This document shows, one piece after another, positions 24,420 to 32,709 of a stretch of DNA of 38,737 bases. The stretch is from Streptomyces phyllanthi. GTDB lineage: Bacteria; Actinomycetota; Actinomycetes; Streptomycetales; Streptomycetaceae. How positions within the stretch are numbered: position 1 is the first letter of the stretch; every line of letters begins with the position of its first letter. A program made the translations under genes and the position numbers. Below the pieces are notes generated by a model. That model was given only the letters and a program-made list of their open reading frames with translations, made no database searches and was not told the origin of the DNA. Location of the stretch: positions 1 through 38,737 of the forward strand of contig NZ_VJZE01000033.1 in NCBI RefSeq assembly GCF_009377205.1, given 5' to 3'.

Positions 24420-24847
24420 GCCAACGGCGCCGCACCGCGGCGGGGAGCCCGAGCGCGAGGGCCACCGGCTGTTCGCCGCCGAGCCGGCACGGATGGGTGC
24501 GAAGGTCGCCGAGGGCGAGATGGCCTGGGGCCTGCGAAGGTCGCCGAGGGTGGGATGACCTGAAGCTGACGCCCATGACCGTACCGAGCACGGACTTCGC
24601 GCGCTCCGACGCTTCCGTCGACGGTGTCCGCCGCCGGTGGCCGGCCACGGCGGCAGGCGACGTGGAGGCCATGCGCGCCCTGACGCACGTGCTCGGATCA
24701 CTCGTGGCGCGTACGTGGACCGTTGTACTGCTGGTCGGTGACCGGCTCGGCCCAGGTGGTCTCGGTCGTGGCCTCGCCCGCGCCCTCCCACATGGTTCCG
24801 GGGCCGCGCCGTCGGCGGTGCCGCCCCGGATGTGGCCGCCTGTGCGG
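24420..24847. other. 428-bp convergent intergenic region with gene debris
   Basis: This lies between the LacI and alcohol dehydrogenase stops. It contains a 35-bp tandem duplication (24498-24567) and frames with coding-like GC3 but no intact gene. On the minus strand, 24698-24793 could encode a 31-residue peptide ending ATTETTWAEPVTDQQYNGPR, in the same frame as the dehydrogenase beyond its stop, with no good ribosome binding site. I regard the region as decayed sequence. Confidence 0.4.
24498..24567. repeat. Imperfect 35-bp tandem duplication
   Basis: TGCGAAGGTCGCCGAGGG occurs at 24498-24515 and again at 24533-24550. The following bases (GATG-x-CCTG) also match, giving two 35-bp units with a handful of differences. 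It lies just after the LacI gene in apparently non-coding DNA. Confidence 0.85.
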
Positions 24848-25864
24848 TCAGGGCGTCAGGAGGGCCTTGATGGCACGGCGCTCGTCCATCGCCTTGTAGC
24901 CCTCCGCGACCTGCTCCAGGGGCAGGGTGAGGTCGAAGACCTTGCCCGGGTTGATCCGGCCGGAAAGGACACGGTCGATCAGGTCGGGCAGGTAGCGGCG
25001 TACGGGGGCGGGGCCGCCGCGCAGGCCGACGTGGGAGAAGAACAGTTCCACGCCGTCGAACCGCACCTCGTGCGGGACGCCGACGAAGCCGACGTTGCCA
25101 CCGGGCCGGGCGGAGTGCAGGGCCTGCCGCATGGACTCGGCGGTGCCGACGCACTCCAGCACGGAGTCGGCGCCGATGCCGCCGGTGAGGTCCTTGACGC
25201 GGGCGGTACCTTCCTCGCCGCGTTCACTGATGATGTCGGTGGCACCGAACTCGCGGGCGAGCTTCTGGCGGGATGCGTGGCGGGACATGGCGATGATCCG
25301 CTCGGCGCCGAGTTCCTTGGCGGCGATGACGCCGCACAGGCCGACGGCTCCGTCACCGACGACGACGGCGGTTGAGCCGGGCCGGACTTCGGCGGCGAGG
25401 GCGGCGTACCAGCCGGTGCCCATCACGTCGGAGACGGCGAGCAGGCTGGTCACGAACTCGTCGGCCGGGTGGCCGTCCGTGGCGACGAGGGTGCCGTGCG
25501 CGTTGGGGACGCGGACGTACTCGGCCTGGCAGGTGCTCATGAACTCGCGGTGCAGGCAGGAGGACTGCCAGCCGTTGCGGCAGTTCGCGCAGGTGTTGTC
25601 CGAGGTGGCGAACGAGCCGACCACGAACTGTCCCGGCTTGACGGAGGTGACCTCGCTGCCGACCTCCTCGACGATGCCGACGTACTCGTGCCCCATCGGG
25701 TGGGGATCACCGATGGGCTCCAGGCCGCGGTAGGGCCACAGGTCCGAGCCGCACACGCAGGTGGCGACCGTGCGGATGACCGCGTCGGTCGGCCGGCTGA
25801 TCCTCGGGTCGTCGAGGTTCTCGAAGCGCACGTCGCCGGGGGCGTGTATGACTGCTCCGCGCAT
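24848..25864 (-). CDS. Zinc-dependent alcohol dehydrogenase (MDR family)
   Basis: A 338-residue medium-chain dehydrogenase. Catalytic zinc ligands are Cys38 (TCVCGSD) and His59-Glu60 (MGHEY). The structural-zinc lobe reads SDNTCANCRNGWQSSC, with Asp in place of the first cysteine, as in one actinobacterial subgroup. The Rossmann motif is VVGDGAVGLCGV. The ATG at 25864 (MRGAVIHAPGDVRFE, the usual start) has GGAAG eight nt upstream; a GTG six codons earlier is less likely. It diverges from an XRE regulator, with repeats between them that look like control sites. The substrate is probably a small alcohol or aldehyde; not determinable here. Confidence 0.92.
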   Translation of the reverse strand: MRGAVIHAPGDVRFENLDDPRISRPTDAVIRTVATCVCGSDLWPYRGLEPIGDPHPMGHEYVGIVEEVGSEVTSVKPGQFVVGSFATSDNTCANCRNGWQSSCLHREFMSTCQAEYVRVPNAHGTLVATDGHPADEFVTSLLAVSDVMGTGWYAALAAEVRPGSTAVVVGDGAVGLCGVIAAKELGAERIIAMSRHASRQKLAREFGATDIISERGEEGTARVKDLTGGIGADSVLECVGTAESMRQALHSARPGGNVGFVGVPHEVRFDGVELFFSHVGLRGGPAPVRRYLPDLIDRVLSGRINPGKVFDLTLPLEQVAEGYKAMDERRAIKALLTP

Positions 25865-25971
25865 GGGTGGGTCTTCCTTCACTGCGAGGGTCCATGTACC
25901 GCAGCCGGGGTCGGGAACGGCTGCTCACGGTCGACCCTCACACACGAGGGCAAGGGCGATAAGCGGAGAAA

Positions 25972-26000
25972 AACATCCTGGGAGAAGAACATCCTGGGAG
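25972..26000. promoter_or_regulatory. Direct repeats AACATCCTGGGAG x2 upstream of the XRE gene
   Basis: Two identical 13-bp copies (25972-25984 and 25988-26000) start 16 bp apart in the dehydrogenase/XRE divergent region. Spaced direct repeats suit the cooperative binding of an XRE dimer pair; the link to this regulator is inferred. Confidence 0.5.
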
Positions 26001-26007
26001 TGAATTC

Positions 26008-26028
26008 TCCCCCCTTTGCCAGGGGGGA
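26008..26028. promoter_or_regulatory. Inverted repeat TCCCCCC-N7-GGGGGGA overlapping the XRE ribosome binding site
   Basis: The perfect 7-bp arms would form a hairpin in the mRNA whose right arm is the AGGGGGG ribosome binding site of the XRE gene. It could act as a DNA operator or mask translation initiation. Confidence 0.5.
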
Positions 26029-26036
26029 TCGGTGCC

Positions 26037-26918
26037 ATGCTGGGAAGCATGAGCAGCAACGTCCCCCTCAACGAGCTGGGAGAGTTTCTCAAGAAGCGCC
26101 GCTCGGAGCTGAGCCCCCGCACAGTCGGACTCCCCGAGAGCGGCCGGCCTCGCCGGGTGGCGGGGCTGCGCCGTGAGGAGGTCGCACAGCTCGCCAACAT
26201 CAGCACCGACTACTACACCCGGCTCGAACAAGGACGTATGCAGGCCTCCGCGCCGGTACTGGACGTCCTCGCCCGGGCACTTCACCTGGACGACGACGAG
26301 CGGGGCTACCTCTTCCAGCTCGCGGGCAAGACGACCACCCGCACCCGGCGCCGCGGCAGGCAGAAGGTCCAGCCTCAACTGCAGCGGGTCCTGGACGACC
26401 TCACCGCCACCCCGGCCCTCGTCCAGGGCCGGCGCGGGGACATCCTCGCCTGGAACTCGCTGGCCGCCGCCCTGGTCACCGACTTCTCCCGCATCCCCGA
26501 GAAGCACCGCAACTATCCCCGGATCCAGTTCAGCGACCCGGCCATGCGCACCCTGTACGCCGACTGGGAGACCTCGGCACAGATCTCCGTGGCCCAGCTG
26601 CGGATGGAGGCCGCGAAGTATCCGGAGGACCCCCGTCTGATCGAGCTGGTCGGTGAACTGTCCACGCGCGACAAGCAGTTCGCCAAGTGGTGGGGCGACC
26701 ACCGGGTCGCCGCCCGCACCGTGGGCACGAAGACCCTCAACCATCCGGTCGTCGGAGAACTCGTCCTGGACTGGGACACCCTCACCGCCAACACCGACCC
26801 CGACCAGCACCTGACCGTCTGGACCGCGGCCCCCGGCTCGCCCACTCACGACAGGCTGCGCATCCTCGCCTCCTGGGCCGCCGACCACAACATGTCCGCG
26901 TCACAACCACCCATCTGA
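26037..26918 (+). CDS. XRE-family regulator with MmyB-like ligand domain
   Basis: A 293-residue regulator. An N-terminal HTH_3 domain (LGEFLKKRRSELSP, RRVAGLRREEVAQLANISTD, YYTRLEQGR) is followed by a long C-terminal domain of the MmyB PAS-like type (RRGDILAWNSLAAALVTDFS, then LRMEAAKYPEDPRLIELVGEL and WWGDHRVA). This layout is very common in Streptomyces beside a divergent oxidoreductase, as here. The ATG at 26037 is preferred because AGGGGGG ends 9 nt upstream; the ATG at 26049 is too close to any purine run. It most likely controls the alcohol dehydrogenase. Confidence 0.92.
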   Translation: MLGSMSSNVPLNELGEFLKKRRSELSPRTVGLPESGRPRRVAGLRREEVAQLANISTDYYTRLEQGRMQASAPVLDVLARALHLDDDERGYLFQLAGKTTTRTRRRGRQKVQPQLQRVLDDLTATPALVQGRRGDILAWNSLAAALVTDFSRIPEKHRNYPRIQFSDPAMRTLYADWETSAQISVAQLRMEAAKYPEDPRLIELVGELSTRDKQFAKWWGDHRVAARTVGTKTLNHPVVGELVLDWDTLTANTDPDQHLTVWTAAPGSPTHDRLRILASWAADHNMSASQPPI

Positions 26919-27045
26919 CCCCTCTGAACGCGGTGGATGAATGCCGCGCCGTACAGCACTGGTGCGGAGAGGCGCTGTCACGGACTCCCGGCCCGCGGCC
27001 GCCTCGTGACGGCAGCCCGAACCGGAGCGAGGCGCAGCCCCGGCA

Positions 27046-27072
27046 CGCCTGCGGGCCGACCGGCCGCAGGCG
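27046..27072. terminator. Hairpin between convergent XRE and rhamnosidase genes
   Basis: CGCCTGCGG (27046-27054) and CCGCAGGCG (27064-27072) are exact 9-bp arms around a 9-nt loop. It lies between the XRE stop and the convergent rhamnosidase stop and is a candidate bidirectional terminator without a U tract. Confidence 0.5.
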
Positions 27073-27149
27073 GAGGTGACCGTCCAGGTCATCCACGACA
27101 CCGTGCGGGAGACCGACCCGCGCCGACTCCCGATGCCGAGCCGGCCGTT

Positions 27150-30100
27150 CTACTTGATCCGGAATTCGGCGAGTTGGAGGCGGTAGCGGGTGGACTCGTC
27201 GGAGGCCGGTCTGCCGAGCCTGGTGGCGCGCAGACGCAGGTAGCGGCCGGTGGCGGAGGTGAGTGTGTAGGTCTGGGCGGCTCCACCCGGGTTGGCCTGG
27301 CCGGTGACGGTGCGGACGGTGGTGTAGGAGGCGGCGCCGTCGGCGCGGGTCTGCAGGGTGAAGTCGACCGGGAAGCCCGCTGTGCCACCACCGGCCCCGC
27401 CGGTGTCGGTGCGCGGGTCGAGGGTGACGGAGCCGATCGCCCGGTCGGCGCCGAGGTCGACCTCGAGCCACACCGGCGTGTCGCTGACATCGGCGGAGGA
27501 GAAGTCGATGCTGGTGAAGCCCTTGGCGCCGGCCACGCTGGTGGCGGTGCCGTCCAGCACCCGTGTCTTGCCCCAGTCGCCGTTCTCGAGGGTGTAGTTG
27601 CTGGTGACGGTGGTCGCGGCGGTGGGCACGGTGAGTTCGGCGAGCTGGAGGCGGTACTTGGACGTCTCGTCGGACGCGGGGGTGCCGAGCCTGGCCGCCT
27701 CCAGGCGCACATAGCGGGCGGTGGTCGTCCTGAACCCGTACGTCTGCACCAGCCCGTCGGGATTCGGCTGGCCGGTGACGGTGCGGACGGTGGTGTACGT
27801 ACTGGAGCCGTCGGCGCGGGTCTTGAGGGTGAAGTCGACGGGGAAGCCGGCGGTACCGCCGCCCGCCGCAGGCGTGTCGGTGCGGGGGAAGAGGCGCACG
27901 GCGTCGAGGTCGGTGTCGGCCCCGAGGTCGATCTCCACCCACACGGGGTTCGCGCTGACGTCGGCGGAGGCGAACTCGTTGCTCGTGTAGCCCCTCGCAC
28001 CGTTCACGCTCGTGAGTGTGCCGTCCGTGAGCCGGTTCCTGCCCCAGTTGCTGTTCTCCAGGCTGTTGTTGCTGGTGACGGGCCTGCCCAGGGCGAGGTT
28101 GTCGAGACGGCCCGTGCCCGTCGCCGTGAACGTCCATGTGCCCGGCTGCACGGTGAGGTACACGTACGAGGAGTCCTTGCCCGCGTAGGTCAGTCCGCTG
28201 ACGCTGCCGGTGGAGGAGCCGCCGGTGAAGACCGTCGTGCCGTTCGCCTTGATGACGGGCTGGGAGCCGCCGTAAGTGGGCACGCCCACACGGGCGGTCG
28301 TGCCGCTCGGCGAGGTGAGCGTCAGGGTCACCTGGGTGCCGTCGCGCACGATGCCGAGGCGGATGTCGCCCTGGACGGTGGGCGTGACCGTGTTGATCCT
28401 CGTGAGGGTGCCGGTCTGCGGGACGACCTCGTACTTGGTCCAGCCGGGTTCCGTGGGGCGCACACCGGCCGCGTAGGCGGACAGCGCGTACAGCGGGCCG
28501 CCGTTCCACGCGTGGTTGTCGGTGCCGTCGGCCTTGGTCCACAGCTCCCACAGCGTGTGGCAGGCGGGGTCGGCGACCTGCGCGGCGAAGCGGTTGCGCA
28601 TCCGCTCCTCGGCGACCGTGGCCGCGCCCATCAGATACAGCGCCTCCAGGACGTAGAACTCCATGTACGGGCTGGCGTTGAGGTGCGTGCGCAGCACCTC
28701 GGTCACGCCCCGGTGACGGGAGGCGGGGGCCAGGCCCGCCACGACGGCGAGGGCGTTGGCGCGGTCGTCGGTGTCACGGGTGTAGCCGGGTGAGCGGTAC
28801 TCGTTCCGCGAGGAGTTCCACAGCACACGGTCGAAGTTCGCCTTGACGCTGTCCTGTTGAGCCTTCCATCCGGCCACGTCGCCGCTGTTGCCGCTGAGGT
28901 CGGCCAGCTTGGCGGCGGTGTCCAGGGCGAGGTAGTACCAGCAGTTGTCGAGAACGCGGGCGTCGATGTTGGAGCCCCAGTCCTCCCAGTCCCAGTCCCC
29001 CGCGCGGTGGGTGACCAGGCCGTCGCCGTCCAGGCTCCACAGGTTCAGGTACCTCTTCACCGCCGGGTAGGCGCCGGTGACGGCGTCGGCGTTGCCGGTG
29101 TGGAGGTAGTACGTCCAGAACGACCACACCGAGGCGAGCATCTGGGTGGGCAGTTCGGCGGTCCAGATGACCGACGGTACCGGGGAGAAGAGTGCCCCGC
29201 TGGACTTCTGCCAGGAGGCCAGCTGGGAGATGGCCTTCTTGCCGAGTGCGTGGGAGCGGGTGTCGAAGGTGTAGAAGCCCTCCTTGAGCTGGTTGACCAC
29301 ATCGCCCCACCACTGGGCGCGTTCGCGGGTGGGGCAGTCCATGTAGTTGTCCCGCATGTTGACGTACATCGTGCGCGCGGCCTTGCTCCACAGGGTGTCC
29401 AGGAAGGCGTCGCTGCTGCTGAACGACCCGGCGAAGTCGGTGTCGTACCCGGACTCCCGGTACTTCAGCTCCAGGATGGTCACGCCGGCCGGGATGGTGT
29501 ACCGCACGGCCGTCCCGCTCATCCAGCCCAGCGACTCGAACTCCTGCACCCCGCCGGTGCAGACGTAGGTGGCGCGCACGTTGTAGCCGGTCCCGGGCTC
29601 GATCCCCGTCAGGTTGGCGCCGTCGTCGTAGTGGTCGGTCTGGACACCGATCACCGCACCGGCCGGGGCGTCCACCTTCAGGAACGGGGTGACCTGGAGG
29701 TTGGACGGCAGGGTGGCGGAGATGGCTGTGGAGCCCTGTCCGGTGGACGGCAGTGAGGCGGCGTTCGTGTACGACTTCAGGCCCGAGTAACGGAACTGCG
29801 GGATCGGCCGCTCCACCAGAGCGTTCCAGGGCGCGGCTCCCGCGGCACCGGCGTCGGTGGGGGCCGTCCAGGAGCTGTCGTTGAAGCCGGGGGACCGCCA
29901 GCCGGACATGACGGTGGCGTTGCGGGCGTCGTAGTGGATGTTCGACTCGGGCAGCCGGAAGTTGGCCTGCGTACCGCTGGTGTTGTTCGAGTAGCCCGGG
30001 TGGACGGTGTGCTTCCAGCTGGTGTCGCTGACGAGCCGGCTGGTGGTGGAGCCGGTCGTGATGTCGGACTGGAACAGCAGCCCGCCCCTGCCGCTGCTGT

Positions 30101-30512
30101 TGTGCGAGAACCCCTGCTTGCCGAAGTGCCACACCAGCAGCGCGACCGTGTTGCCGCCGCTGGTCAGGTACGGCGCGAGGTCGATCTCGTCGTAGTAGGT
30201 GTCCGTGCGGTTCGGTCCGCGCTTGAGCCCGCCCTCGAAGACCACCAGCGTGCCGTTCACCCACAGCCAGTACTTGGAGTCGGCGGCAATCTGCGTCACG
30301 GCCTTGGAGGGTGCGGAGGAAAGGGTGAACGATCTGCGGAAGGCCACCCACTGGTTCGTCGTGCTGGACGGCGCCCAGATCCACTTCGCCGTCCACGAGA
30401 CAGCGGCGGACGCCGCCGGTGCAAGGCCGGGAAGGACCAGGGAACCCAGGGTCGGAGCGAGGGCCACGGCTATGGCCGAGCGCAGGGCGGACCGGCGGGA
30501 GACGTGCTGCAT
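27150..30512 (-). CDS. Tat-exported GH78 rhamnosidase-like enzyme with two C-terminal discoidin-like modules (locus B)
   Basis: A 1120-residue secreted glycosidase. A Tat signal (Ser5-Arg-Arg-Ser-Ala-Leu) ends near AASAA at ~37. An N-terminal beta domain (WTAKWIWAPSST, YWLWVNGTLVVFEGG) is followed by the six-hairpin catalytic domain, with the acid motif in a variant form, MDCPTRERAQWWGD, and HTLWELWTKADGTDNHAW downstream; a C-terminal beta domain follows. From ~803 there are two F5/8 type C (discoidin-like) modules, residues 812-968 and 969-1120, nearly identical to each other, probably for carbohydrate binding. GGGAAGG lies 7 nt before the ATG. It is transcribed alone from a promoter ~230 bp upstream. 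The variant motif differs from the two other GH78 proteins here, so another rhamnoside or a related activity is possible. Confidence 0.9.
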   Translation of the reverse strand: MQHVSRRSALRSAIAVALAPTLGSLVLPGLAPAASAAVSWTAKWIWAPSSTTNQWVAFRRSFTLSSAPSKAVTQIAADSKYWLWVNGTLVVFEGGLKRGPNRTDTYYDEIDLAPYLTSGGNTVALLVWHFGKQGFSHNSSGRGGLLFQSDITTGSTTSRLVSDTSWKHTVHPGYSNNTSGTQANFRLPESNIHYDARNATVMSGWRSPGFNDSSWTAPTDAGAAGAAPWNALVERPIPQFRYSGLKSYTNAASLPSTGQGSTAISATLPSNLQVTPFLKVDAPAGAVIGVQTDHYDDGANLTGIEPGTGYNVRATYVCTGGVQEFESLGWMSGTAVRYTIPAGVTILELKYRESGYDTDFAGSFSSSDAFLDTLWSKAARTMYVNMRDNYMDCPTRERAQWWGDVVNQLKEGFYTFDTRSHALGKKAISQLASWQKSSGALFSPVPSVIWTAELPTQMLASVWSFWTYYLHTGNADAVTGAYPAVKRYLNLWSLDGDGLVTHRAGDWDWEDWGSNIDARVLDNCWYYLALDTAAKLADLSGNSGDVAGWKAQQDSVKANFDRVLWNSSRNEYRSPGYTRDTDDRANALAVVAGLAPASRHRGVTEVLRTHLNASPYMEFYVLEALYLMGAATVAEERMRNRFAAQVADPACHTLWELWTKADGTDNHAWNGGPLYALSAYAAGVRPTEPGWTKYEVVPQTGTLTRINTVTPTVQGDIRLGIVRDGTQVTLTLTSPSGTTARVGVPTYGGSQPVIKANGTTVFTGGSSTGSVSGLTYAGKDSSYVYLTVQPGTWTFTATGTGRLDNLALGRPVTSNNSLENSNWGRNRLTDGTLTSVNGARGYTSNEFASADVSANPVWVEIDLGADTDLDAVRLFPRTDTPAAGGGTAGFPVDFTLKTRADGSSTYTTVRTVTGQPNPDGLVQTYGFRTTTARYVRLEAARLGTPASDETSKYRLQLAELTVPTAATTVTSNYTLENGDWGKTRVLDGTATSVAGAKGFTSIDFSSADVSDTPVWLEVDLGADRAIGSVTLDPRTDTGGAGGGTAGFPVDFTLQTRADGAASYTTVRTVTGQANPGGAAQTYTLTSATGRYLRLRATRLGRPASDESTRYRLQLAEFRIK

Positions 30513-30715
30513 CGAGGGAGCCTTCCCAGGAGTGCTGTGGGGCAGCGGGTCGGTTGAGGAGGTGGTGGGGCGAGTGGGTCCCCGGGCGGACGGCCACGGG
30601 TCACGGCACGGAAGGCACCGGGCCCTTTTGCCTTCTGAGCTGGGCCCATCTGCCTCGCTAGGGGTGTCGAGTCACCTGGTGGATGGGGGCGAGCGTCGAC
30701 GGGGAGCATGCGTCC

Positions 30716-30727
30716 TGAATCGATTCA
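30716..30727. promoter_or_regulatory. LacI-type operator TGAATCGATTCA
   Basis: A perfect 12-bp palindrome with central CG, of the TGAAnCGnTTCA form common for LacI regulators. It lies about 20 bp downstream of the predicted -10 element of the rhamnosidase promoter, a typical roadblock position. Confidence 0.7.
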
Positions 30728-30747
30728 ATCCTGTATCTGCAGGCGCG

Positions 30748-30776
30748 ATCCTGAGCCCTCAGCACGACCATGTCAA
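30748..30776 (-). promoter_or_regulatory. Promoter of the locus B rhamnosidase (TTGACA-N17-CAGGAT)
   Basis: On the minus strand a consensus -35 box TTGACA (30776-30771) is followed by 17 bp and CAGGAT (30753-30748), one base off the actinomycete TAGGAT form. It is flanked on both sides by LacI-type palindromes, which supports its use. The implied mRNA leader is ~230 nt. Confidence 0.6.
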
Positions 30777-30794
30777 TAATCCGCGCAGGAAAAT

Positions 30795-30808
30795 GGGTAA
30801 CGTTACCC
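30795..30808. promoter_or_regulatory. LacI-type operator GGGTAACGTTACCC
   Basis: A perfect 14-bp palindrome about 19 bp upstream of the -35 box. It is the symmetric version of the site at 23203-23216 and shares its core with 33814-33823, linking this gene to the same regulon. Confidence 0.7.
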
Positions 30809-31020
30809 GTCAGAAGTCCGGCGACCCTCCGCCCACAGCACCGGTACTGAGGCACGCGCCGGATGTCTTCGTGGCGGACGGCCGGTCCGCAAGCCGGGCT
30901 TGGTCGTCTGGCTGCTTCCGGTCGGGCCGTTGTCGGGCTGTTCCTGTTGGGCAGCGTCCGGGCGACAGGGCAGCCGGCGGGGCCGGCCGTCCACAACACG
31001 TGCACCGAAGATCGTCGGCG

Positions 31021-31080
31021 TGCTGGGCGAATGACCGACGGAGCCGGACGAAGCCCCCTCCCCCGGTCATTCGCCCAGCA
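31021..31080. terminator. 17-bp perfect inverted repeat containing the hydrolase stop codon
   Basis: Bases 31021-31037 (TGCTGGGCGAATGACCG) are the exact reverse complement of 31064-31080, with 26 bp between. The right arm is the last four codons, stop and next three bases of the alpha/beta hydrolase gene, so its mRNA would end in a long-stem hairpin with the stop codon in the stem. It could be a terminator, or an inverted duplication of the gene end. Confidence 0.6.
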
Positions 31081-32035
31081 GCCGGCGCAGCCAGCGCAGC
31101 CGGGCGGCACGGGCGTCCACGGAAAGCGCGGCCTGCGGCACGAGGCCGTCGAACCCGTGGAAGCCGCCCGGCCATACGTGGAGTTCGGCGCTGCCGCCCG
31201 CCTGCCATACCCGGGAGGCGTAGGCGACGTCCTCGTCGCGGAAGGTCTCCGCGGAGCCGACGTCGATGAAGGCCGGAGGCAGGTCCGAGAGGTCGTCCGC
31301 GCGGGCCGGAGCGGCGTACGGCGAGACGTCGTCGGTCCCGCGTGCCTCACCCAGCAAGGCGCTCCAGCCGGTCTCGTTGGCGGTGCGGTCCCAATGGCCG
31401 AGGCCTGCCATCTGGTGGGAGGACGGTGTGTCGTTGCGGTCGTCGAGCATCGGGCACATCAGCACCTGGCCGATGGCGCGGGGACCCCCGCGGTCGCGTG
31501 CGAGAAGCGCGAGCGCTGCGGCGAGTCCGCCACCCGCGCTGCCGCCTGCCAGGATGATGCGGTCCGGGTCGCCGCCGATCTCCCTGGCGTGTTCCGCCGT
31601 CCACAGCAGTCCCGCGTAGCAGTCCTCCACCGGAGCCGGGTGCGGATGCTCCGGGGCCAGCCGGTACTCCACCGACACCACGACCAGGCCCAGTTCCTCG
31701 GCCCAGTCGAGTGGGAGTGCCAGCCGGTTCGTGCCCACGACCATGCCACCGGGGTGCGTGAAGTAGACGATCGGGCGTGGGCCCGGCGCACCGGTGGGCC
31801 GGCAGATCAGCAGCGACACGTCCGGTGCGCCCGGCGGGCCGGGCACCGCCCGTTCCCGCACCTCGAAGAGCCCACCGCGGCTCAGTTCCTCGTCCGTCAT
31901 GAGCGCGAGCAGGGCGCCGATCTGCTCGCGCGCGGCGGGGATGCCGTCCGGGGTCGCCGTGGTCGGCGCCAGGTCGCCGAGCTCCACGAGCGCGGCGGCC
32001 AGCTCCGGATCGAACGGCGGAGGGGGCGTGGTCAT
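31067..32035 (-). CDS. Alpha/beta hydrolase, hormone-sensitive-lipase type esterase
   Basis: A 322-residue carboxylesterase-like enzyme of the HSL (family IV) group. The oxyanion-hole motif appears as THPGGMVVG, a variant of HGGG; the nucleophile elbow is LAGGSAGGGLAAAL; the acid is probably in FIDVGSAETFRDE, and the histidine in VWPGGFHGFD. YRLAPEHPHPAPVED is a family hallmark. There is no signal peptide, so it acts inside the cell on short acyl esters. AAGGAG lies 6 nt before the ATG at 32035. It stands alone between loci B and C; participation in deacylation of imported glycosides is possible but only by location. Confidence 0.9.
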   Translation of the reverse strand: MTTPPPPFDPELAAALVELGDLAPTTATPDGIPAAREQIGALLALMTDEELSRGGLFEVRERAVPGPPGAPDVSLLICRPTGAPGPRPIVYFTHPGGMVVGTNRLALPLDWAEELGLVVVSVEYRLAPEHPHPAPVEDCYAGLLWTAEHAREIGGDPDRIILAGGSAGGGLAAALALLARDRGGPRAIGQVLMCPMLDDRNDTPSSHQMAGLGHWDRTANETGWSALLGEARGTDDVSPYAAPARADDLSDLPPAFIDVGSAETFRDEDVAYASRVWQAGGSAELHVWPGGFHGFDGLVPQAALSVDARAARLRWLRRLLGE

Positions 32036-32709
32036 CAGGTTCTCCTTGCGGATCGGTCGCGGACCCGGGCGCGGCATGCTCGGAAAGCGCGGGCAGCGTC
32101 GCGCAGGCGTGCGGTGGGGTGTCCGCTCGTTGAGCGCGCGCCGAGCCCGCGACGAGCACGGCGCCCGCCGAGGTGGACAGGGCTGTGGCATGGATGGAAG
32201 GCGGCGCTTCGGCGTGCGCCGGGAAAGGCCACGCCTGCGACACTCATGACACCGCTGACGCCCTTGACCGCGGGGTCGCATCCGTCCGGCCGAGCAGCGG
32301 GATGCGCGGCTTCTCGTTGACGCGTGCGGTGCGGGGCGCCTGCGAAGCCAGTGCTGTGACCGGGAAGGTTCACCGGCTCGCGACGCCCGGCACGGCTCCC
32401 CCACGCTCGGCTTCTCCCCCACGCTCGGCTGCGCTCGAGCGGGAGGTGCCCCCACCGCGGGAGGGACCCCCACCGCCGCGTTGTCGCATCACCCGAGTAC
32501 GTCCAGTACACGGGCGATGCTCCGCCTTGCGATGCTCCCCCACTGCCTGGACGGCGTGGGAGGTGCCCCAGCACCGGACGCCGCGAGGTTTCCGGCAACC
32601 TTCCCGGCCACAGCACTGGGCGAGCGGCACGGTAGCCGGGCGCACCGTTCGCCGTCCAGCCCTCCTCACGCATCGGCAAGGATTCCCGGGACAGCCGCTC
32701 GTGTCGCTT
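32036..32709. other. 674-bp intergenic region with Streptomyces-type GC-rich repeats
   Basis: No frame resembles a protein. The middle holds a cluster of GC-rich palindromic repeats (32396-32570). The promoter of the hydrolase gene should lie near 32040-32150, but no clear boxes stand out. Confidence 0.5.
32396..32570. repeat. Cluster of GC-rich intergenic repeats
   Basis: CTCCCCCACGCTCGGCT occurs at 32396-32412 and again at 32414-32430, followed by an inverted partner with GCTCGAGC and GGGAGGTGCCCCCA. A related hairpin, CTCCCCCACTGCC-N4-GGCGTGGGAGG, follows around 32535-32564. Such palindromes recur between genes in Streptomyces chromosomes and may end transcription of the LacI gene next door. 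Confidence 0.65.

Larger units (their letters stand above)
30513..31066. other. 554-bp regulatory/intergenic region
   Basis: No gene is visible here. From left to right it holds the ~230-nt leader of the locus B rhamnosidase, a LacI-type palindrome, a promoter, a second LacI-type palindrome and, at the right end, an inverted repeat with the hydrolase stop. Bases 30809-31020 show nothing recognisable. Confidence 0.6.

Noticed and set aside
24498..24567. Possible two-repeat CRISPR remnant
   Set aside because: Only two units, adjacent without true spacers, and no cas genes.
24698..24793. 31-residue minus-strand ORF after the dehydrogenase
   Set aside because: Codon use looks coding, but there is no ribosome binding site and no recognisable family; more likely a gene remnant.
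32036..32709. A small gene between the HSL hydrolase and LacI genes
   Set aside because: All frames are low-complexity Arg/Gly/Pro-rich translations of intergenic repeats without ribosome binding sites.
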